Source of the DNA: an uncultured Clostridia bacterium
GTDB lineage: Bacteria > Bacillota > Clostridia > TANB77 > CAG-508
DNA: 19,899 bases
Direction of reading: 5' to 3'
Assembly: GCA_934162925.1 (NCBI GenBank)
Contig: CAKPJR010000005.1
Location: 1-19,899 of the forward strand
Below the pieces are notes generated by a model. The model had not been told where the DNA came from. It ran no database searches and was given only the letters and a program-made list of their open reading frames with translations. Each line of letters starts with the position of its first letter. Position 1 is the stretch's first letter. Positions 15,781 to 19,899 of the stretch are shown piece by piece. Made by a program: the position numbers and the translations under genes.

Positions 15781-15871
15781 TATTAAACTACTAATATCTA
15801 CAAATTTTATCACTTTATTATTTTTTATTTCATATTATATATTAATAATAAAAAGAAAGGAAATGATAGAC

Positions 15872-16324
15872 ATGGATTTTGAAAAAGATTTTTGCCCAGT
15901 AGTCAAAGTTGACGGTTTCATCGAAAAAGGTAAACAATTTGATATTGAAATCAATATGCCTGAAGATAATAGAAATGCTATATTTGGAGTTATAAAAGAT
16001 TGTTTTAAAGAACCTGTTGAAGATGCTGTTGTAAAACTTATTGAAATTGACAACGATTGTGGAAAAGAAGAAAGAAAACCAGTTTCTCACACTTTCACAG
16101 ATAAAGATGGAGAATTTGTTTTTGGGCCTCTTTGTCCTGACAAAAAATATGAAATACAATTTTGGGCCAACAAAGTAAAACACATTAAAATTTGTGCAGA
16201 TTGCAAACATCAAGGAAAATGCCTAAAGGGTGTAAAACTTGACTGTCCTAAAAAGCCTTGTAATGATGATTGCAAACCAGAGCATGAACATGAACATTTT
16301 TTAAAACCAAATTGCTGTAAATAG
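15872..16324 (+). CDS. Cys-rich protein with a carboxypeptidase-regulatory-like beta domain
   Basis: 150 residues from the ATG at 15872, ten bases after AAAGGA; the ATG at 15863 is only two bases from it. Residues about 35-105 fit a carboxypeptidase-regulatory or Cna-B-like beta sandwich: AIFGVIKDCFKEPVEDAVVK, then SHTFTDKDGEFVFGPLCPDK. The protein has 12 Cys: 8, 44, 63, 88, 108, 111, 117, 125, 130, 134, 148 and 149. The C-terminal 45 residues hold eight of them, including CADC, with HEHEH (138-142) between. There is no signal peptide. Such Cys- and His-rich composition suggests metal binding or cross-linking, for example in a spore layer, but that is inference. It is a single-gene unit, convergent with the 45-residue gene. 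Confidence 0.75.
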   Translation: MDFEKDFCPVVKVDGFIEKGKQFDIEINMPEDNRNAIFGVIKDCFKEPVEDAVVKLIEIDNDCGKEERKPVSHTFTDKDGEFVFGPLCPDKKYEIQFWANKVKHIKICADCKHQGKCLKGVKLDCPKKPCNDDCKPEHEHEHFLKPNCCK

Positions 16325-16459
16325 TATATTGAACAAAGCAACTTGGAGTCTCTCTTTGTTCTCGCCGATTTGAGTTTCTGAATGTAATGAGGAAATTTTA
16401 AAGGCAATAGCAATTATAGCATATTTCATATACTAGGAAATGAGAAATTTCCTAATATA
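16325..16459 (-). repeat. Dispersed structured repeat, copy 2
   Basis: The core 16360-16459 aligns with 3400-3499 in reverse orientation over exactly 100 bases. The first hairpin is kept although its sequence differs: the single mismatch moves to another position. The tail 16325-16359 carries GAACAAAG and CTTTGTTC as an inverted pair. It lies directly after the Cys-rich gene and before the shared terminator. Confidence 0.8.
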
Positions 16460-16460
16460 A

Positions 16461-16498
16461 AAAAAATCACGCAAAGATAAATCTTTACGTGATTTTTT
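16461..16498. terminator. Bidirectional Rho-independent terminator
   Basis: AAAAAATCACGCAAAGAT (16461-16478) and ATCTTTACGTGATTTTTT (16481-16498) form an 18-bp stem with one mismatch and a 2-base loop. It has A-runs on one side and T-runs on the other. It serves the converging genes on both sides. Confidence 0.85.
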
Positions 16499-16635
16499 TA
16501 AAACGCTCCCAATTTTTTAGCTAGTTGTTTTCCTCTTTTCATTATTCTTTTTTTATTCATCATACCATCATTGTACATAATTGCCATTCCAGCTGCAATT
16601 GCTGTTCCTATAAGCATTCCTTTAACAAATTTCAT
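16498..16635 (-). CDS. 45-residue single-span membrane protein
   Basis: The product begins MKFVKGMLIGTAIAAGMAIM and ends in a basic tail (KKRIMKRGKQLAKKLGAF). One Gly/Ala-rich hydrophobic segment (about 5-21) is followed by positive charges, so the C-terminus should stay in the cytoplasm. The shape resembles short YtxH- or DUF3918-like proteins of Firmicutes, but I cannot assign a role. The ATG at 16635 is well placed after AAAGGAG; a longer reading starting at 16773 would run through the repeat element and is not credible. The inverted-repeat element at 16663-16825 separates it from the transporter genes. Confidence 0.75.
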   Translation of the reverse strand: MKFVKGMLIGTAIAAGMAIMYNDGMMNKKRIMKRGKQLAKKLGAF

Positions 16636-16662
16636 TGTATATTTCTCCTTTCTACTTATGAT

Positions 16663-16825
16663 AAATTGTAATTTGTAAAATAGATGTGTGAAGTGGGAAG
16701 TTGGATTCGTAGGGGCAGGCCCTGTGTCTGCCCGAAAAAATATCCGACAACTTATTGCAAGCGTTAGGAACAAATGGGGACAGCCCCCTTTTGTTCCCTA
16801 GAATCGTTCACACAAATTACAATTT
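16663..16825. mobile_element. Miniature inverted-repeat element with two G+C-rich hairpins
   Basis: The termini AAATTGTAATTTGT (16663-16676) and ACAAATTACAATTT (16812-16825) are perfect inverted repeats; GTGTGAA and TTCACAC extend them after a 9-base offset. Inside are the module TAGGGGCAGGCCCTGTGTCT (from 16710) and a second hairpin, GGAACAAA...GGGG with CCCC...TTTGTTCC (16767-16797). The first 50 bases match the reverse complement of the right end of the 19580-19831 element. There is no gene inside. Confidence 0.7.
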
Positions 16826-16831
16826 TTCATT

Positions 16832-17218
16832 CTATATTTTATTATTGCTTTTTCTTTCTTTTTTATACTGAATTACTAATGAATATATTTCATATATTGT
16901 AATTAACATCAAAAAAATTCCAAAATATCTTTTTAAATACTTTACATCTAATTTAACAGAAATTTTTGCTCCTATTATAGCTCCAACTATTCCTGAAATT
17001 GCAACAGGTAATCCTATTTTCCAATTTATTAGTTTCTCTTTTATTGTGGTAATTATTGCAGAAATAGATGTAGGTATAAAAAATACTAAATTAGTCGCTT
17101 GTGCAATATGTTGATCTACTCCCATAAAAACAGAAAGTACAAGAATAAGAATTGCTCCTCCTCCCATACCTATTCCACTTACCATTCCTGAAATTATCCC
17201 TGTAAAAAACTCTAACAT
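16832..17218 (-). CDS. Half-size TauE/SafE (TSUP) membrane protein, second of a pair
   Basis: 128 residues with about four membrane segments. It begins MLEFFTGIISGMVSGIGMGG, the Gly-rich repeat typical of TauE/SafE transporters, followed by HIAQATNLVFFIPTSISAII. Full TSUP proteins have about 250 residues and two such repeats; this one carries a single repeat and a basic tail (YKKERKSNNKI). The start follows AAAAGGG. The sister gene ends 20 bp upstream and is clearly related, so the two products probably form one transporter. Members of the family move sulfite, sulfoacetate and other small organosulfur anions; the substrate here is unknown. It is not a broken gene: both halves have their own start, ribosome binding site and stop. 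Confidence 0.85.
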   Translation of the reverse strand: MLEFFTGIISGMVSGIGMGGGAILILVLSVFMGVDQHIAQATNLVFFIPTSISAIITTIKEKLINWKIGLPVAISGIVGAIIGAKISVKLDVKYLKRYFGIFLMLITIYEIYSLVIQYKKERKSNNKI

Positions 17219-17238
17219 TTATTTACCCTTTTCTATAA

Positions 17239-17583
17239 TTACAAAATCATTCTTATCGATACATATATTAAAAATATAATAAATACTATTTTTAAGATTT
17301 TATCTGACAATTTTTTTAATAGTTTTGAGCCTAGGAAACCTCCAATTATTCCACCTATAGCACATTTTATTCCTATATTCCAATCTATATAATTATTAGT
17401 ATAATAAAGTAATCCACTTGCAACTACCATTGGCAAAATTGCAAAAACAGAGGTTGCTCTAGCCTCTGCCTCTTTTAATTTGAAAATGTGGACAAATGCA
17501 GGTACAATTATCATTCCCCCTCCTGCCGCAAATAATCCACTTATAAAGCCAGCAATAATACCAACTGCTATTTTTTTAGTCAT
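17239..17583 (-). CDS. Half-size TauE/SafE (TSUP) membrane protein, first of a pair
   Basis: 114 residues and about four membrane segments. The Gly-rich first segment GFISGLFAAGGGMIIVPAFV (12-31) is the TSUP hallmark, followed by EARATSVFAILPMVVASGLL and GGIIGGFLGSKL. The start codon lies inside the end of the 81-residue gene: ATGACTAA is shared, so translation is coupled. The half-size form with a partner next door suggests a heterodimer that stands in for the two-repeat protein. Substrate unknown. Confidence 0.85.
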   Translation of the reverse strand: MTKKIAVGIIAGFISGLFAAGGGMIIVPAFVHIFKLKEAEARATSVFAILPMVVASGLLYYTNNYIDWNIGIKCAIGGIIGGFLGSKLLKKLSDKILKIVFIIFLIYVSIRMIL

Positions 17584-17821
17584 CTTCTTCTAGTTTTTCT
17601 TTTCCCTTCACATAATACTTATTAAACATTTCTTCTGCTAATATAGTAAGTTCGTTATCACATTTTAGCATTTGAAAAATTATTTCTTTTCTTAATTCTT
17701 CATTTTGTATATTTTCCGCTTTATCTAAAAATGTTTGTAATTCTTTTAAATATTTTTGGCTATTAGCCTTCCAATTTTCATTTTCTATTTTTTTCATATC
17801 TTTAGTTTTACAAATTATCAT
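17576..17821 (-). CDS. Unrecognised 81-residue helical protein
   Basis: First gene of the transporter operon. The sequence is charged and helical (NSQKYLKELQTFLDKAENIQ, LRKEIIFQMLKCDNELTILA) with no membrane segment and no motif I recognise. It starts at ATG 17821, nine bases after GGGAG, and overlaps the next gene by 8 bp. The coupling suggests it acts with the two TSUP halves, perhaps as a small cytoplasmic partner, but that is inference. Confidence 0.7.
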   Translation of the reverse strand: MIICKTKDMKKIENENWKANSQKYLKELQTFLDKAENIQNEELRKEIIFQMLKCDNELTILAEEMFNKYYVKGKEKLEEDD

Positions 17822-17848
17822 TTTTTTATACTCCCATTTTTTGTTAAT

Positions 17849-17877
17849 ATTATACCAGTGTTTTTACTGTTAGGCAA
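17849..17877 (-). promoter_or_regulatory. Sigma-A-type promoter of the transporter operon
   Basis: Minus-strand TTGCCT (17872-17877), a 17-bp spacer and TATAAT (17849-17854). It lies 27 bp upstream of the 81-residue gene. Confidence 0.75.
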
Positions 17878-17988
17878 CATATTATTACGTTTATAGTTAT
17901 ATTAATTTTAATCAATGTTATTTTAAAACTTAAAATGATAAAATACAACAAATTTCGTGCATGTCTTTTTTTGCAGAATGGGGGTTTT

Positions 17989-18210
17989 ATGATTAAAATT
18001 AAGATATCTGATTTATTAGGAAAACACAAAATGACTCAAAAGGCCTTGTCTGAGATCACAGGAATTAGACCTGCTACTATTTCTAAAATGTATTACGAGG
18101 AAGTAAAGAGAATTGATGTCAAACACTTAAACAACATTTGCAAAGCCTTTGATTGTGAAATATCTGAATTGTTAGAATACATTCCAGACAAAAAAGAAAT
18201 AAAAAAGTAA
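17989..18210 (+). CDS. XRE-family (Cro/CI-type) transcriptional regulator
   Basis: 73 residues, almost wholly one helix-turn-helix domain: MIKIKISDLLGKHKMTQKAL, then SEITGIRPATISKMYYEE, then VKHLNNICKAFDCEISELLE. This is the small single-domain XRE/YozG type, which usually binds DNA as a dimer. The ATG at 17989 follows a G-rich site (GGGGG) four bases upstream; a longer reading from 17935 has no ribosome binding site. It is divergent from the transporter operon with 167 bp between them, so control of that operon or of itself is possible but unproven. Confidence 0.85.
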   Translation: MIKIKISDLLGKHKMTQKALSEITGIRPATISKMYYEEVKRIDVKHLNNICKAFDCEISELLEYIPDKKEIKK

Positions 18211-18246
18211 ACCGAAAGGTATTTTAAGCTTTTCGGTTTATTTTTA
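18208..18246 (+). terminator. Rho-independent terminator of the XRE gene
   Basis: TAAACCGAAA (18208-18217) and TTTCGGTTTA (18231-18240) form a 10-bp stem followed by TTTTT. The first arm includes the stop codon of the regulator. Confidence 0.85.
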
Positions 18247-18317
18247 TATACTAGCAAATTTCTCATTTCATTCAGAAACACAAATCAAGTATAACAAATG
18301 GCTACTTAAGTCGCTTT
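18247..18317 (+). repeat. Dispersed structured repeat, copy 3 (internally deleted)
   Basis: It begins TATACTAGCAAATTTCTCAT like copy 1, then jumps to CATTCAGAAACACAAAT, the later part of the core, and ends CTTAAGTCGCTTT like the tail of copy 1. About 50 bases are missing between two similar TTTC-TCATT stretches, which suggests a slippage deletion. It sits between the XRE terminator and the rarA stop codon. Confidence 0.65.
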
Positions 18318-18318
18318 A

Positions 18319-19560
18319 TTACTCTATTGTTTCATCTTTTATATAATACTTTGTTCCTAACATTTTATCTGGTAAATACTGTTGCTCTACCTGATGATTT
18401 GGATAATCATGTGGATACTTATAACCTTCACCATATCCAAAATCTTTCATTCCGGAAACTGGTGCATTTCTTATGTGCATTGGAATTTCGCCTGTATCTT
18501 TTGTTTCCACATCTTCTAAAGCTTTGTTTATTGCTAAATATGTTGCATTTGATTTTTTGGATATTGCTACATATATTGCAGCTTCTGATAATATTATTCT
18601 TGCCTCTGGCATTCCAACACTTGCCACAGCCTGCATTGCACTATTTGCAACAACTAAGGCATTTGGATTTGCAAGTCCTACATCCTCTGCAGCAGCAATT
18701 ACAATTCTTCTTGCAATAAATACTGGATCCTCTCCTCCTGCAATTGCTCGAGCCAAATAAAAAGCTGTCGCATCTGGGTCGCTTCCTCTCATTGATTTTA
18801 TAAATGCGCTTATATTATCATAATGGCTATCTCCTGTTTTATCAAACATTGATTTCTTTTTTCCAACACATTCAGCAGCAATTTCATTTGTTATATTTAT
18901 AATTCCGCTATTATCTACTGGTGTAGTAAGTACTGCTATTTCTAAACTATTTAATGCTGTTCTTACATCTCCATTAGAAATTTCTGCTATTTTCTTTATC
19001 GTTTCATCTTTTATATTTATATTATAATTTCCTAAGCCTTCTGGATTTTTTATTGCATTTTTTAATATTGCAAATACGTTTTCAGCTGAAAGCGGTTTTA
19101 ATTTAAAAACCATAGACCTTGAAATCAAAGCTTTATTAACCTCAAAGTATGGATTTTCTGTTGTTGCTCCAATTAATATAACTGTACCATTTTCTACAAA
19201 TGGAAGTAATGCATCTTGTTGCAATTTATTAAATCTATGAATCTCATCTATAAATAATATGCATTTTCCAGTTGGATTAAGCAATGGATTTTTAGCTTCT
19301 TCTATTGCAGATTTTATATCTCCAACGCCAGATGTTACTGCATTCAATTTTATAAACTTATATTTAGTTGTATTACTTATAACTTTAGCTAAAGATGTTT
19401 TTCCAGATCCTGTTGGTCCCCATAAAATTATGCTAGACAACCTATCCGCCTTTATTGTTCTATATAAAATTTTGTCTTTACCTAAAATCTCTTCTTGTCC
19501 AATAAACTCATCTAAATTTTGTGGCCTTACACGGTGGGCTAATGGTATATTTAAATCCAT
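18319..19560 (-). CDS. rarA: Replication-associated recombination protein RarA/MgsA (AAA+ ATPase)
   Basis: 413 residues, full length. RarA works at stalled replication forks and is related to clamp loaders. It opens with MDLNIPLAHRVRPQNLDEFI. Walker A is GPTGSGKT (48-55), Walker B ILFIDEIHRF with D105 and E106, and sensor 1 lies in LIGATTENP. The sensor 2 region has NGDVRTALNSLE, and the C-terminal MgsA domain carries AIAGGEDPVFIARRIVIAAA and MPEARIILSEAAIYVA. The start follows GAGGAG. No in-frame CGG codon. It converges with the XRE regulator. Confidence 0.96.
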   Translation of the reverse strand: MDLNIPLAHRVRPQNLDEFIGQEEILGKDKILYRTIKADRLSSIILWGPTGSGKTSLAKVISNTTKYKFIKLNAVTSGVGDIKSAIEEAKNPLLNPTGKCILFIDEIHRFNKLQQDALLPFVENGTVILIGATTENPYFEVNKALISRSMVFKLKPLSAENVFAILKNAIKNPEGLGNYNINIKDETIKKIAEISNGDVRTALNSLEIAVLTTPVDNSGIINITNEIAAECVGKKKSMFDKTGDSHYDNISAFIKSMRGSDPDATAFYLARAIAGGEDPVFIARRIVIAAAEDVGLANPNALVVANSAMQAVASVGMPEARIILSEAAIYVAISKKSNATYLAINKALEDVETKDTGEIPMHIRNAPVSGMKDFGYGEGYKYPHDYPNHQVEQQYLPDKMLGTKYYIKDETIE

Positions 19561-19579
19561 TTGTTCTCCTCTCTAAAAT

Positions 19580-19831
19580 AAATTGGAATTCACCCAGAGT
19601 GCAAAATTTATTGCAAAAATCACCTGTCTCCAAAGAAATTATCATAATAATACTTTATAATAATTTATTTCGGCCAGACACAGGGCCTGCCCCTACATTT
19701 AGAGCAATTCCAGGTCGCCGAGGGTGGCGTCCCCCTACATCATTTGCGACAAATTTGTTTTTGGGCGTATGCAATACGCCCCTACGAATCCAACTTCACA
19801 CCTCACACATCCATTTTACAAATTCCAATTT
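19580..19831. mobile_element. Miniature inverted-repeat element with three TAGGGG hairpin modules
   Basis: Perfect 11-bp termini AAATTGGAATT (19580-19590) and AATTCCAATTT (19821-19831). Read on the minus strand, three modules each open with GTAGGGG: near 19763-19785 (stem GGGCGTAT/ATACGCCC), near 19708-19737, and near 19673-19695 (the same module as at 16710). The first 50 minus-strand bases match the 16663 element. The 276 bp between rarA and the next gene hold this element and nothing else I can see. Confidence 0.7.
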
Positions 19832-19836
19832 ATTTT

Positions 19837-19899
19837 TCAATTTCTTGCTAAATTTTTTAATCCTTGTTTTATTATTTCTTCTAATTGTAAATTTTTTGT
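19837..19899 (-). CDS. C-terminal end of an unidentified gene (runs off the right edge)
   Basis: The minus strand is open from the edge to a TGA at 19837-19839 and encodes TKNLQLEEIIKQGLKNLARN. This amphipathic helix looks like a true protein end. It is too short to identify. The stop lies 5 bp from the end of the inverted-repeat element. Confidence 0.4.
   Translation of the reverse strand, partial: TKNLQLEEIIKQGLKNLARN

Noticed and set aside
16636..16773. N-terminal extension of the 45-residue membrane protein through the repeat element
   Set aside because: The ATG at 16635 has a perfect ribosome binding site, and the extension would be translated repeat sequence.
16832..17583. The two TSUP genes as one frameshifted gene
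   Set aside because: Each has its own start codon, ribosome binding site and stop with 20 bp between, and no CGG or single-base change would join them.

Overview
This is a very A+T-rich stretch of a spore-forming Firmicute, most likely a member of the Clostridia. The evidence is a spoIVA gene, a full-length bacterial SMC, LexA, Clostridia-like NadE, strong AAAGGAG-type ribosome binding sites and sigma-A promoters with 17-18 bp spacers. Nothing in the sequence fixes the genus. There is no rRNA, tRNA, CRISPR array or transposase gene.

Layout. 1-2678 (minus): an unrecognised protein with a possible transglutaminase-like core, then purine nucleoside phosphorylase, then the start of NAD+ synthetase, closely spaced. 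2798-3364 (plus): a small alpha/beta hydrolase with its own promoter and terminator. 3527-5007 (minus): spoIVA, read in three frames. 5167-5996 (minus): two unrecognised small genes. 6166-6819: lexA. 6982-10188 (minus): rplU with an L21-type leader, rpmA, trpS and obgE. 10315-13866: smc. 14025-15743: a large membrane-anchored protein. 15872-16324 (plus): a Cys-rich single-domain protein. 16498-17821 (minus): an 81-residue protein, two half-size TauE/SafE-type membrane proteins and a tiny membrane protein. 17989-18210 (plus): an XRE regulator. 18319-19560 (minus): rarA. The right edge holds the last codons of another minus-strand gene.

The most interesting signal concerns the codon CGG. Reading all the real genes by eye, I find only four in-frame CGG codons. 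Three of them are exactly where a conserved gene (spoIVA twice, obgE once) needs a +1 shift, and in each case skipping the C turns CGG-A into the expected glycine codon GGA. The P-site codons are CTT, GTT and AAC. This points to +1 frameshifting at CGG-A or to a very specific sequence error. The fourth CGG lies in an unrecognised gene and seems to be read normally, which is counter-evidence.

Two families of small non-coding repeats also stand out. One is a 100-bp structured unit whose three copies all sit between converging genes. The other is a set of elements with AAATTGTAATTT-like terminal inverted repeats, two of which carry interchangeable TAGGGG hairpin modules.
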